64,000 bases of DNA, from positions 248,001 through 312,000 of the forward strand of contig NZ_GL538353.1 of assembly GCF_000148995.1 (NCBI RefSeq). Direction: 5' to 3'. A program made the position numbers and the translations under genes. This DNA comes from Listeria grayi DSM 20601 (GTDB taxonomy: Bacteria; Bacillota; Bacilli; Lactobacillales; Listeriaceae). Positions 54,042 to 63,037 of the stretch are shown here, piece after piece (within the stretch, counting starts at the first letter, position 1; every line of letters starts with the position of its first letter). Under the pieces are notes generated by a model. That model was not told the DNA's origin. It ran no database searches and saw only the letters and a list, made by a program, of their open reading frames with translations.

Positions 54042-54887
54042 ATGGATAAAAGATTAAAATTTTCGAGCATTATCGTCATCCTATCAATTATCGTTTCCGT
54101 TATTTGCTACTTTGTTTTCGGCGACCAGGAAACAGAAGCAACCGCGAAAAAATCAGCTGTTTCCCTAAAAACTGCCGCTAAAAAAGAAATCGCGATGGAA
54201 TTGGTTTCCAGTGCAGAGAATTCAAGCTTGAAATGGAAAAAACAATACGCCTATATTGAAGATATCAAAGACGGCCGCGGCTACACAGCTGGGATTATCG
54301 GTTTTTGTTCTGGAACTGGGGACATGCTACAGCTCGTCGAAAGTTATACAAAAATGAAACCGCAAAATGTGTTGAAAAAATATCTGCCTGCTTTGAAAAA
54401 AGTAAATGGTACAGCTTCTCACAAAGGACTTGGCAAAGCTTTTGAAAAAGACTGGAAAAAAGCTGCCAAAGATAAAACTTTTCAAAAAGCGCAGAACAAT
54501 TTGCGTGATAAAGTTTACTTCGACCCAGCAGTGAAGCAAGCTAAAAAAGACGGCCTGCGCACATTAGGTCAGTTCGTCTATTATGACGCGATCGTGATGC
54601 ACGGACCTGATGATGGTTCTGTTCCGCATCCGGAAAGCTTCTACGGCATTCGCGAAGCAGCGCTCAAACATGCAAAAACACCAGCTAAGGGCGGCAATGA
54701 AGCGAAATATCTGGAAGCCTTTTTCAAAGCACGCGTGAAAGTAATGCGGCTTGAAGCAGCTCACGAAGACATCAGCCGTGTAACTGCGCAACGCAAATTT
54801 TTAAAAGAAAAGAAATACGATCTGCAAACACCACTGAAATGGAAAATGTATGGAACACCTTTTGTGATCAAAAAAGAACCAAAATAA
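54042..54887 (+). CDS. GH46 family chitosanase, membrane-anchored or secreted
   Basis: A 281-residue protein. An N-terminal hydrophobic segment (IIVILSIIVSVICYFVFG, residues about 8-26) acts as a signal or anchor. The GH46 domain has the acid glutamate in LVSSAENSSLKW and the second carboxylate in IEDIKDGRGYTAGIIGF, the two hallmark catalytic segments of endo-chitosanases, and FVYYDAIVMHGP further on. It would cut chitosan outside the cell into oligosaccharides for the EIIC encoded 21 bp upstream. The pairing of a chitosanase with a PTS permease gives good support for the substrate. Confidence 0.9.
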   Translation: MDKRLKFSSIIVILSIIVSVICYFVFGDQETEATAKKSAVSLKTAAKKEIAMELVSSAENSSLKWKKQYAYIEDIKDGRGYTAGIIGFCSGTGDMLQLVESYTKMKPQNVLKKYLPALKKVNGTASHKGLGKAFEKDWKKAAKDKTFQKAQNNLRDKVYFDPAVKQAKKDGLRTLGQFVYYDAIVMHGPDDGSVPHPESFYGIREAALKHAKTPAKGGNEAKYLEAFFKARVKVMRLEAAHEDISRVTAQRKFLKEKKYDLQTPLKWKMYGTPFVIKKEPK

Positions 54888-54893
54888 AAATAG

Positions 54894-54926
54894 AGCACCG
54901 GAGCAAATAGCCCGGTGCTTATTTTA
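54894..54926 (+). terminator. Terminator of the EIIC-chitosanase operon
   Basis: AGCACCGG (54894-54901) pairs with CCGGTGCT (54912-54919), followed by TATTTT. Confidence 0.75.
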
Positions 54927-55082
54927 AGACAATTTGTCGCTACTTTTTCAAATCAAATCACATGCCACTAAACTAATAGATTTTTGATCATGGAATCTCA
55001 TAAGACTATCTGAATCAAGCAGATTTCTTTCGCTTTCCAAAGCCGCATGATAGACTAATGGCTGCGAGAAAGGGGAGTTGTT

Positions 55083-56233
55083 ATGAAAAAATATCCGCTG
55101 CCAATATGGATATTAGTCATCGGCGCATTTGCGATCGGGATGACAGAATTTGTAATTATGGGATTATTGACGGAGGTTGCTGCTGATTTAAATGTTTCCG
55201 TTTCCAAAGCAGGACAGCTGATCAGCATTTATGCACTAAGTGTCGCAGTTGGCGGCCCGATCATCGTGCTGCTGACATATCGCTTGAAGCGAAAAACGAC
55301 GTTGCTGCTGTTGCTGCTTATTTTTATACTTGGAAATATCGTTGCAAGTGTTGCTGGAAATTACTCAGTGATGATGCTGAGCCGTGTGGTTACAGCGCTT
55401 GCGCATGGTTCTTTCTTTGGACTGGGAGCGATCATCGCGACTAGTTTAGTAGAACCAAAACGCCAAGCAAGCGCGATGGCCTTGATGTTTTCTGGCTTAG
55501 CTGTCAGTAATATTATCGGCGTACCATTTGGAACGATCATTGGTCAGCAATGGGGTTGGCGTGCTAGTTTTGCCATTATCGCCGTTATTGGAGTGATTGC
55601 TTTCTTGTGGATTCTTTTCTTTGTCCCAAACAAGAACACCCATCCGACTGGCTCAGTTCGAAAAGAACTGTCGATTTTAAAGACTGGAAAGCTGTGGATG
55701 TCGCTACTTATTTCGACATTCAGTTTCAGCAGTGTTTTCGCATTTTTCACCTACATCTCGCCAGTTTTACGAGAGGTAAGTGGGTATCACGACTTAGGTG
55801 TCGCTGTGATTCTGGTCATTTTCGGAGTTGGCGTAACGATCGGCAATCTTGTCGGTGACGGCTTGCGGATTGGAATATGGATAAAGGGTTAATTATTATT
55901 ATTTTAGCAATGATCGGCTGGTAAATTATTTTATTCTTTATGCAATTCAGCTATTATTTGATTCCATTTGGTGTCTTTATTTTTGGTATTATCGCTTTTT
56001 CAGTTGGACCAAGTCTACAATTCCGGACCATGCAGGTTTCTAAAGATGCGCCTACGCTAGCAAGTACATTAAATCAGTCAGCAATGAATGTCGGTAATGC
56101 GCTTGGAGCTTTCGTTGGTGGGATCATTGTCGCGTTGTTGCCGCTTCAATGGCTCGTTTTGATCGCACCGCTTTTGACGCTGATCGGCTTCATTTTGCTG
56201 CTGATCCAATTGAAACAAACAAAAGCAAGCTAA
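55083..56233 (+). pseudogene. MFS efflux transporter (AraJ/PbuE-like) broken by a frameshift and a nonsense codon
   Basis: The first part (55083-55892) gives eight hydrophobic segments of an AraJ/YdhP/PbuE-like 12-segment carrier (GMTEFVIMGLLTEVAADL, LSRVVTALAHGSFFGLG, VPFGTIIGQQWGWRASF). The frame is lost near 55858, where one missing base would give GD-RLADWNMDKGL. In that second frame a TAA at 55922-55924 interrupts ...LAMIGW before the remaining segments (55940-56233: SVGPSLQFRTMQ, ALGAFVGGIIVALLP). Two independent lesions make a sequencing error unlikely. The intact protein would have been about 383 residues. Function as efflux carrier is lost. Confidence 0.8.
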
Positions 56234-56237
56234 GAAG

Positions 56238-56265
56238 CACCATGCCGCTCAAAGGTGGCATGGTG
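56238..56265 (+). terminator. Hairpin after the MFS pseudogene
   Basis: CACCATGCC (56238-56246) pairs with GGCATGGTG (56257-56265). No T run follows, so termination is doubtful. Confidence 0.45.
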
Positions 56266-56338
56266 TGTTACGATGTACGAATACAGTGAAATCGATTACA
56301 ATAGAATAGAAGAGATAGAATCGAAAGGAGCAACAGCC

Positions 56339-57073
56339 ATGAAAATTATATTTAATGCAGATGATTATGGATTAACGAGAGGTACCGTTTATGGTATTTT
56401 AGACGCTTATAAAAAAGGAGTAGTTCGCTCAACGACGCTGATGGCAACGGGGGAAGCGTTTGACTTAGCGGTAGAGATCGCGAAAGAAAACCCTGGTTTA
56501 GATATCGGAGTCCACTTAGTAATGACTTCTGGAAAAGCGCTAACAAAAGGACTGCAGTTTATTACAGACAATGAAGATAATTTCCTTCCACAAGAAAAGT
56601 TTCGGGCAGAATTCGACTTGGAAAAATGGGGAGCAGAGATCGAACGGGAATATACCGCTCAAATCGAGAAAGTATTAGCAACGGGAATTCCTGTCACCCA
56701 TTTAGATGTACATCACAATATAGAAGAATTTGTGCACCCGATCGAAAACAAATTGGCTGAGAAATATGACCTTGCGATTCGCTCACACGAGAGCAATACC
56801 ACTGCAAAAGTGAAAGAGCCAGGCACATTCAGCAACCGTTTTTACGGGGAGCATGCCACTTTAGAAACACTGCAGGAAGTAATCAATGAACACCGCGATA
56901 CGGATAAAGTAGTAGAATTCATGTGTCACCCGGCATACTTCGATAACCGTCTGAAAAACATCACGAGCTACAATATGGAACGAGTAGAGGAACTGGAGTT
57001 GCTGACAAATCCAAGAATCATGGAATTTTTAAACCAAGGTGAAATAGAATTGGTTAATTTTAGAGAACTATAG
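56339..57073 (+). CDS. ChbG/YdjC-family carbohydrate deacetylase
   Basis: A 244-residue metal-dependent deacetylase. The N-terminal metal motif is IIFNADDYGLTRG (D-D), then LDIGVHLVMTSG and the H-x-H pair in THLDVHHNIEEF; FMCHPAYFD near the C-terminus is also typical. Enzymes of this family remove one acetyl group from chitobiose or chitotriose (phosphates). Being 1.4 kb after the chitosanase operon it may serve the same sugars, with the MFS pseudogene between them. The ATG at 56339 follows AAAGGAG; an earlier in-frame codon at 56255 lacks this. Confidence 0.87.
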   Translation: MKIIFNADDYGLTRGTVYGILDAYKKGVVRSTTLMATGEAFDLAVEIAKENPGLDIGVHLVMTSGKALTKGLQFITDNEDNFLPQEKFRAEFDLEKWGAEIEREYTAQIEKVLATGIPVTHLDVHHNIEEFVHPIENKLAEKYDLAIRSHESNTTAKVKEPGTFSNRFYGEHATLETLQEVINEHRDTDKVVEFMCHPAYFDNRLKNITSYNMERVEELELLTNPRIMEFLNQGEIELVNFREL

Positions 57074-57079
57074 GGTATA

Positions 57080-57110
57080 AAAAAACTAAGCACCCCATGC
57101 TTAGTTTTTT
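57080..57110 (+). terminator. Rho-independent terminator
   Basis: AAAAAACTAAGCA (57080-57092) pairs with TGCTTAGTTTTTT (57098-57110). Confidence 0.8.
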
Positions 57111-57256
57111 TATACAATTGTAATTAATTTTAATATTTGTATTGTGCATTGTGAAAAAATAAGGGATAATGGTAACGTTCATATTCTTTGGATATGAGAT
57201 CAATTTAGCGCTTATCAAAATGGGGGATAGGTGTCAAAAAAATAGGGGGAATAAAA

Positions 57257-57889
57257 ATGAAAAAGGTAAAATTGCTAGTTGCATTTGCATCGCTATCTAT
57301 ACTTTTGCTAGTTCTAGCAGCATGTGGTAACGATCGTGTAGAACCAAAGAAAGCGGCTGAGCAAACAGTCGAAGCAATGTTGTATGGTAAAAATACAGAC
57401 AACATGGAAAAAATCTATGGTAAATCAAACGGAGATTTTGACACAGAATTTGAAAAATCTTTTATCGATGGCTTTAAATCACAATCCGGTGCAACTGGGG
57501 AAGAAGCTGATAAAGAAATCCGCAAATTCTACAAAGCTTTCCAAAAACGTAACCGTGAAGTAACATCTTTCACTACTAAAGTGACAGATAACGACAAAGA
57601 AAAACCAGTTGTGGAGATCAAAGCAAAAGGTCTTAACATGAAAGACGTTGCAACCAACCTTCAAAAAGCTGTCATGAAAGAAGCACAAAAAGATCCTTCT
57701 ATTGCGACTGACCGTGTGAAAATCATCAAATTATACACAAACGAAATCAAAAAAGCGAAAGCAGTGGATACTCCTGCTACAGTCGAAATGAAATTTGAAG
57801 TAAATAAAGATAACAAGAAATGGAAAATCGCAAACCAAAACGATTTTATCCAACAAATCGGTACAGCATTCGTTGCTGGCGGAATTTAA
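57257..57889 (+). CDS. Lipoprotein with a DUF5105-like domain
   Basis: A 210-residue lipoprotein with lipobox LLVLAACGN (Cys about residue 23). The mature part is a small, charged domain beginning PKKAAEQTVEAMLYG, with a beta-rich end VEMKFEVNKDNKKWKIAN; this layout is that of DUF5105/DUF4878-type lipoproteins of Firmicutes. Function is unknown. GGGGG precedes the ATG. Single gene flanked by terminators. Confidence 0.75.
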   Translation: MKKVKLLVAFASLSILLLVLAACGNDRVEPKKAAEQTVEAMLYGKNTDNMEKIYGKSNGDFDTEFEKSFIDGFKSQSGATGEEADKEIRKFYKAFQKRNREVTSFTTKVTDNDKEKPVVEIKAKGLNMKDVATNLQKAVMKEAQKDPSIATDRVKIIKLYTNEIKKAKAVDTPATVEMKFEVNKDNKKWKIANQNDFIQQIGTAFVAGGI

Positions 57890-57896
57890 CCGAGAG

Positions 57897-57931
57897 AACC
57901 CCGCTGCTTAAACAGGCAGCGGGGTTTTTTT
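57897..57931 (+). terminator. Terminator of the lipoprotein gene
   Basis: CCCCGCTGC (57899-57907) pairs with GCAGCGGGG (57916-57924), followed by seven T. Confidence 0.9.
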
Positions 57932-57938
57932 GTGCCAA

Positions 57939-57982
57939 AAAATGCCTTGATCCTATCTACATGAGTAGGATCAAGGCATTTT
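57939..57982 (-). terminator. Terminator of the tatA-tatC transcript
   Basis: AAAATGCCTTGATCCTA (57939-57955) and TAGGATCAAGGCATTTT (57966-57982) are perfect 17-bp arms; read on the minus strand a U run follows. The tatC stop codon lies inside the right arm. Confidence 0.8.
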
Positions 57983-58687
57983 AGAATACGTATAACTCGA
58001 AATAAATACACCGATTTCATATAGAATAATCAATGGCAATGTGATCAATAAGTGTGACATCAATTCCGGTGGCGAAATCAAAGCAGCCAGAATAAGGAGA
58101 ATAAAATAGGCATATTTCCTTACTTTACGTAGGAACTGTGGAGTAATGAGATGCAGCCTGGTCAAGAACATGATGACGACAGGTAATTGAAATAAAAATC
58201 CAAAGGCTGTTACCATTTTCAGTAAAAACTGAAGGTAAGTGGCGAGACCTATCGTATTTTCCACGGCGATGCGCGCTGAAAACTCAAACATAAAGGTGAT
58301 GATAAATGGACAGATCACGAGGTAAGAAAAACCGGCTCCGATCAGAAACAAACAGAAGATAAGCGGAATATACCGCAATGTCATTTTCTGCTCCCGTGGA
58401 TGCAGTCCAGGCTTGATGAACAGCCACAGTTGGAGCAGCACGATCGGAAGTGCCAGTATCAAACCAATCACAAAAGCGATATCCATATAAATCTGAAAGG
58501 CATCAGTTACTTTAAAAATGTGAAAAGTGATGGCTTTAGGTAGATTGTCATGCTGCAGAAATACGAGGACTGGCCGTGCAAATAAGAGACCAATCAAAAA
58601 TGTGCCGAAAAGGCTGAGGATACAAATGATCAACCGGGCGCGCAGTTCTCGAATATGGCCTCCGAGCGGCATTTCTTCTTCAGTCAT
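57971..58687 (-). CDS. tatC: Twin-arginine translocase subunit TatC
   Basis: A 238-residue membrane protein with six hydrophobic segments, the usual TatC length. N-terminal [14 protein letters not shown] and the conserved [16 protein letters not shown] loop are typical, with [22 protein letters not shown] after it. TatC recognises twin-arginine signals and exports folded proteins. I chose the ATG at 58687, 8 bp inside the tatA end; an ATG at 58723 would add 12 residues and overlap more. It is divergent from efeUOB; EfeB carries a twin-arginine signal, so it is the probable client. Confidence 0.9.
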   Translation of the reverse strand: MTEEEMPLGGHIRELRARLIICILSLFGTFLIGLLFARPVLVFLQHDNLPKAITFHIFKVTDAFQIYMDIAFVIGLILALPIVLLQLWLFIKPGLHPREQKMTLRYIPLIFCLFLIGAGFSYLVICPFIITFMFEFSARIAVENTIGLATYLQFLLKMVTAFGFLFQLPVVIMFLTRLHLITPQFLRKVRKYAYFILLILAALISPPELMSHLLITLPLIILYEIGVFISSYTYSKMP

Positions 58688-58859
58688 TCTTGTCGGTAGG
58701 CTCTTTTTTAGTTGTGTCGTCAATCAACCCTTTAGTGGCGTTTTTGAATTCTCTTAACGTATCACCGGCAGCTTTTCCAAGTTCCGGCAACTTTTTCGGA
58801 CCAAAAATGACGAGAGCGGCACCAACGATGAAAATTATACTTCCAGGACCAATAGCCAA
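58680..58859 (-). CDS. tatA: Twin-arginine translocase subunit TatA
   Basis: A 59-residue protein. It has one N-terminal membrane segment ([18 protein letters not shown]) followed by the TatA hinge and amphipathic helix ([19 protein letters not shown]) and a charged tail. It starts with TTG at 58859, supported by AAGGAG 9 bases upstream; no ATG or GTG fits this frame. It polymerises into the Tat channel with TatC, whose gene starts 8 bp before the tatA stop. A Fur box lies 20-38 bp upstream. Confidence 0.88.
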   Translation of the reverse strand: MAIGPGSIIFIVGAALVIFGPKKLPELGKAAGDTLREFKNATKGLIDDTTKKEPTDKND

Positions 58860-58878
58860 TTTTACCCACTCCTTAATT

Positions 58879-58897
58879 GAAAATGATTATCATTATC
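58879..58897 (-). promoter_or_regulatory. Fur box upstream of tatA
   Basis: GAAAATGATTATCATTATC agrees with the 19-bp Fur consensus GATAATGATAATCATTATC at 17 positions. It would place the Tat genes under iron control together with efeUOB. Confidence 0.8.
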
Positions 58898-58947
58898 GTG
58901 ATAATTTTATGCTACTTTAGGTAGGATGTCAATACGTTTAAAAAAGA

Positions 58948-58994
58948 TTGACAATTTTCTAAAAAGAGCATATGATATTGATAATCATTATCAA
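58948..58994 (+). promoter_or_regulatory. efeU promoter with overlapping Fur box
   Basis: TTGACA (58948-58953) and TATGAT (58971-58976) are 17 bp apart. GATATTGATAATCATTATC (58974-58992) matches the Fur consensus at 18 of 19 positions and overlaps the -10, so bound Fur should block the promoter. The core TTGATAATCATTATCAA (58978-58994) is a perfect palindrome. Confidence 0.85.
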
Positions 58995-59012
58995 TTAAAG
59001 GAGGCTAATACT

Positions 59013-60467
59013 TTGAGAAAGCAGAGAGCAACTGGGTTTATGCTCTTGTTGATGACTGTTTGCCTGCTGCTTTTCTCGGCACCGGTCCAAGCGAGTGAAT
59101 CCTCGCCGACTACTAAAGAAGTCAGCACAAGCCTTACTGCTATCAGCAAAGATGTGAAGGCCAAACAGTTTGAAAAAGCTGAAGAACGTTTCATGCAAGT
59201 CAAACGCTGGTGGAGTCAGAATAAACAGAAAGTCAAACAAAAGTCCTATGAACTGGCAGGAGATATCGATCATGGCATTGCCGAAGTATCGCTAAGACTT
59301 TTGAACCAAGAACAGAAGAAAGCTCTCGCCGCGACGGACCAATTAAGGATCTTTATCCAAAATTACGAAAGCGGTGCCTTTACGGACAACAATGGAAAGA
59401 CGACCATTACACTGCAGACATACATAGTAAAGCTGAAACAAACGCAAGCACTTGTGCAGAAAAAGCAATACCCAGAAGCAAGCATCCAAATTCAGGATCT
59501 GACAACACAATGGCTTTCGGTAGAAGGAGAAGTAGTCAGTCAATCGCAGGCTGCGTATGATAATGCGGAACGCGATCTGATGCTTTTGGGTGCTGCTATC
59601 AATAATCCAGAGCAGCAAGCATCGACAGGTAAAATCTTAAATCGAATGATCATCAGCTTGGAACCACTTGCCGATGTTTCCTATACATGGTTCGATGCAG
59701 CACTGATCCCGTTTCGAGAAGGGTTGGAGGCGCTGCTTATCATCGCTACCTTACTGACGTTCACCAAACGGACAAAATCACGCTCCGCTAGCCGCTGGGT
59801 AGTTGGTGGAACAGTCGCCGGATTGCTGGCAAGTCTTGGATTAGGATTGATCGTCGCCTTCTGGCTTTCGACCGTTGCATTCGGGAACAATAACAATCTG
59901 ATCAACGGCTGGGCAGGATTGATCGCCAGTATCATGATGCTGTATGTCAGTTATTGGCTGCACCGCAATTCGGACATCAAAAAATGGAACACTTTTTTGC
60001 AAACTAAAAGTGAACAAGCGATTTCGGGTGGAAAGAAGATCTCCTTCGCCGTGCTGGCATTTTTAGCAATTCTTCGTGAGGGATTAGAAACAGTCGTTTT
60101 TTTGATCGGAATGGCTGGTCGGATGACGATGGAAGAATTGATACTGGGAATCGTTGTCGGTCTTGGCGTGCTGGTATTGATCGCCTTTTTCATCTTGAAA
60201 TTCAGTAATTATCTGCCAATGAAGCCATTTTTCATGGCTTCCAGCGCAGTGGTCTTTTATCTCTGCTTCAAATTCATGGGTTCCGGGATACACAGCTTGC
60301 AACTGGCGGGCGTAGTGCCATCGATTGTACAGGATTACCTGCCTTCCGTTCCGGCACTGAGCATTTATCCATCTTGGTATAGCTTTTTACCGCAACTAGT
60401 ACTCGTTATTTTTGGAGTTAGCACAATGATTTATATGCAAATACACAAACGAAAGGGAGTTAAGTAA
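59013..60467 (+). CDS. efeU: EfeU/FTR1-type iron permease with an extracellular N-terminal domain
   Basis: A 484-residue protein. A signal peptide (GFMLLLMTVCLLLFSAPVQAS) is followed by an extracytoplasmic helical domain of about 210 residues, then the seven-segment FTR1 permease. Both iron-binding REXXE motifs are visible: REGLEALLIIATLL and REGLETVVFLIGM. Gram-positive EfeU proteins commonly carry this N-terminal domain, unlike E. coli EfeU. The TTG at 59013 follows AAAGGAGG; the longer open frame from 58926 crosses the Fur box. It imports iron released by EfeO and EfeB. Confidence 0.9.
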   Translation: MRKQRATGFMLLLMTVCLLLFSAPVQASESSPTTKEVSTSLTAISKDVKAKQFEKAEERFMQVKRWWSQNKQKVKQKSYELAGDIDHGIAEVSLRLLNQEQKKALAATDQLRIFIQNYESGAFTDNNGKTTITLQTYIVKLKQTQALVQKKQYPEASIQIQDLTTQWLSVEGEVVSQSQAAYDNAERDLMLLGAAINNPEQQASTGKILNRMIISLEPLADVSYTWFDAALIPFREGLEALLIIATLLTFTKRTKSRSASRWVVGGTVAGLLASLGLGLIVAFWLSTVAFGNNNNLINGWAGLIASIMMLYVSYWLHRNSDIKKWNTFLQTKSEQAISGGKKISFAVLAFLAILREGLETVVFLIGMAGRMTMEELILGIVVGLGVLVLIAFFILKFSNYLPMKPFFMASSAVVFYLCFKFMGSGIHSLQLAGVVPSIVQDYLPSVPALSIYPSWYSFLPQLVLVIFGVSTMIYMQIHKRKGVK

Positions 60468-61625
60468 ATGAAAAAATGGAGTGTCATTTTTCTAACCGTT
60501 TTTACCGCCGTATTATTAGTCGCGTGTGGCAATCAAACCAGCAGCAAAGAGGAAACAAAGAAAGAGCCAGCAAAGGAAAGTAAACAAGCAAACGCTGTGA
60601 AAAAAGAAGTAGCAAACATGCAAAAAGAACTAAAAGAAGTTACCGCCGCAGCTGAAAAGGAAGACAAAGGGAATTTCCAAGCGACTGCCAATACGATGCA
60701 CAAACATTGGCTAGCATTTGAAAATAACGTTCGTGATCTTTATCCGCTACAATACACAGATGTGGAAAAATATGAAACACCGATCTTCTATGCATCTAAA
60801 AACTCGAAACCAGATTATAACGAAGTGAAAACGAATACGACTGGCTTAGAAAAAGCACTAGATGTCCTTTCCAAAGCTAAAGAAAACAAAGCGAAATCTT
60901 CAGAAGTACTGAAACAAGCAGTGAAAAAATACCAAGCTTACGTGGTTGATCAAACCGATCAATTTGTGACTGCTACTGAAACTTTCGCCAAAGCAGTCAA
61001 AGCCGGCGATATCAAAAAAGCCAAAGCAGCATATTCAGCGCCGCGGGTCTATTATGAACGCATTGAACCGATCGCAGAAAGCTTCGGCGATCTTGATCCT
61101 AAATTAGATGCACGTATCAACGACGTAGATAATGAGAAAGATTGGACGGGTTACCATGTCATTGAACGCGCCCTTTGGGAGAAAAAATCGTTGGCCGGTA
61201 TGGATAAATATGCCGATCAATTAGTCAAAGATGCTAAATCCCTTCAAAAAGAAGTCGCAAAACTAAAATTGGAACCAAAACCAATGGTGGCGGGAGCAAT
61301 GGAATTATTAAACGAAGCAGCAACGACCAAGATCACCGGGGAAGAAGAAGCCTATTCACACACTGACCTAGTGGACTTGAATGCCAACGTAGAAGGTTCA
61401 AAAGTAGTTTACCAAGCAATCGTTCCTGCACTTACGGCCCAAGATAAAAAACTAGCAGATGATATCGATGCGGCATTCAATAAAATGGAAGACACGCTTG
61501 CAGCCTATCGTGAAGGCGACAGCTTTGTGAATTATAAAAAGCTTTCTAAAAAGCAGATCCGTGAAATCAGCAATGAATTAAGTCACTTATCCGAATTGAT
61601 GGCAAAAACAGGGAAAATCTTTTAA
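60468..61625 (+). CDS. efeO: EfeO iron-binding lipoprotein (imelysin/M75 domain)
   Basis: A 385-residue lipoprotein: lipobox LLVACGN (Cys about residue 20), a short charged linker, then a helical imelysin-type M75 domain. The M75 HXXE motif is seen in WTGYHVIERALWEKK. EfeO captures extracellular ferrous or ferric iron and passes it to the permease. In contrast to E. coli EfeO there is no N-terminal cupredoxin domain. It follows efeU with no gap. Confidence 0.9.
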   Translation: MKKWSVIFLTVFTAVLLVACGNQTSSKEETKKEPAKESKQANAVKKEVANMQKELKEVTAAAEKEDKGNFQATANTMHKHWLAFENNVRDLYPLQYTDVEKYETPIFYASKNSKPDYNEVKTNTTGLEKALDVLSKAKENKAKSSEVLKQAVKKYQAYVVDQTDQFVTATETFAKAVKAGDIKKAKAAYSAPRVYYERIEPIAESFGDLDPKLDARINDVDNEKDWTGYHVIERALWEKKSLAGMDKYADQLVKDAKSLQKEVAKLKLEPKPMVAGAMELLNEAATTKITGEEEAYSHTDLVDLNANVEGSKVVYQAIVPALTAQDKKLADDIDAAFNKMEDTLAAYREGDSFVNYKKLSKKQIREISNELSHLSELMAKTGKIF

Positions 61626-61644
61626 AAATTGGAGTTTGAGGTAG

Positions 61645-62910
61645 ATGAAAAACACGAACGATCAAGACAAGTCAAATCAAATACCTGATAAGAAAGGCAT
61701 GACAAGGCGGGAAATGCTGAAGCTATCTGCAGTTGCAGGAACCGGCATCGCGATCGGCGCAAGCGGGATTGGTACATTTCTCTCAATGGCAGATCATACC
61801 TATCAAGCCGTGAACAAAAACAAAAAGAAAATCGACGCGGTTGATTTTTATGGGAAGCATCAAGCAGGAATTATCACATCGCAGCAAACATATGGTTACT
61901 TGGCGAGCTTTGATATCGAAGTTTCCAGCAGAAAAAAGGTCATAGATCTTTTTCAAACATGGACTCGTTTCGCCGATTTGACTTCGCAAGGCGGGCATTT
62001 GCAAAATGATGATAACGATATGCTGCCGCCTGCGGATACTGGCGAAGCACTCGGATTAGGCGCTGCCAAGCTGACCTTTACGATCGGCTACGGTCCGACC
62101 TTCTTTGAAAAAGACGGCAAAGACCGCTTTGGCATCAAGCATAAACGTCCACATTATTTAAAACAGATCCCACATATGGCGCACGACAGTTTGAAGGAGG
62201 AATATTGTGATGGTGATATCTGTGTACAAGTTTGCGCAGACGATCAGCAAGTTGCCTTCCACGGTATCCGTAACTTTATCCGTCTGGCCTCGGGGATAGC
62301 AACGATCCGCTGGCTGGAAGAAGGGTTCCTGCGGGCGCCGAAAGAAGTAACCCCGCGCAATCTGTTTGGTTTTAAAGATGGTACGGCCAATCAAGATCAT
62401 GCGACGAAATCCGGCTTTCAAAAAGTAGTTTGGGCAGAAAAAAGCGAACCAGAATGGATGCAAGGCGGTAGCTATCTTGGTTATCGAAAGATCCAAATGC
62501 TCTTAGAAATCTGGGATCGTTCTTCCTTGATGGATCAAGAAGACACATTCGGTCGTAAAAAACACAGTGGAGCAGCCTATGGTGAAAAAGGAGAATTCGA
62601 GAAAGTCGATCCTAAAAAACTACCAACGGATTCACATGTTCGTCTAGCAAAAGAAACCAACCAACAAATGCAGCGACGCGCTTATTCCTACACAGCCGGC
62701 GTAGACAATCGAACCGGTAATTTAGATGCCGGCCTGCTGTTCATCTGTTTTACGCAAAACCCCGACAAACAATTTTTGCCAATGCTGAAAATCATGGGGA
62801 AAATGGATAAACTCAATGAATATACGATCCCGATCGGCAGTGCACTCTTTGCCTGTCAAGGCGGACTTGAGCCGGGAGAATATTTTGGTGAAAAGATTTT
62901 TCGTGATTAA
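61645..62910 (+). CDS. efeB: EfeB, Tat-exported DyP-type haem peroxidase
   Basis: A 421-residue protein with a twin-arginine signal (TRREMLKLSAVAGTGIAIGA, residues about 20-40). The DyP peroxidase domain follows, with the distal GxxDG motif in NLFGFKDGTANQ and MQRRAYSYTAGVDNRTGNLDAGLLF near the C-terminus in which the haem ligand region lies. EfeB oxidises ferrous iron or takes part in extracellular iron release from haem; which of these dominates is debated. Being exported folded with haem, it needs Tat, encoded divergently. Confidence 0.92.
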   Translation: MKNTNDQDKSNQIPDKKGMTRREMLKLSAVAGTGIAIGASGIGTFLSMADHTYQAVNKNKKKIDAVDFYGKHQAGIITSQQTYGYLASFDIEVSSRKKVIDLFQTWTRFADLTSQGGHLQNDDNDMLPPADTGEALGLGAAKLTFTIGYGPTFFEKDGKDRFGIKHKRPHYLKQIPHMAHDSLKEEYCDGDICVQVCADDQQVAFHGIRNFIRLASGIATIRWLEEGFLRAPKEVTPRNLFGFKDGTANQDHATKSGFQKVVWAEKSEPEWMQGGSYLGYRKIQMLLEIWDRSSLMDQEDTFGRKKHSGAAYGEKGEFEKVDPKKLPTDSHVRLAKETNQQMQRRAYSYTAGVDNRTGNLDAGLLFICFTQNPDKQFLPMLKIMGKMDKLNEYTIPIGSALFACQGGLEPGEYFGEKIFRD

Positions 62911-62936
62911 ACCTCTCTTTTAGAGAGGTTTTTTTT
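62910..62936 (+). terminator. Terminator of efeUOB
   Basis: AACCTCTCT (62910-62918) pairs with AGAGAGGTT (62922-62930), followed by eight T. Confidence 0.85.
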
Positions 62937-62987
62937 GCGATCAAGTTACGATTTTTTGATATATATCATAAAAATCTTATATATAAG

Positions 62988-63008
62988 TGTATGCGCTTTC
63001 TATATAAT
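62988..63008 (+). promoter_or_regulatory. cre-like site next to a TATAAT promoter
   Basis: TGTATGCGCTTTCT (62988-63001) matches the cre consensus at 12 of 14 positions and ends one base before a TATAAT -10 (63003-63008). A short palindrome TGATATATATCA lies further upstream (62957-62968). Confidence 0.45.
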
Positions 63009-63037
63009 GGACACATCACACAGAAAGAAGGGATAAC

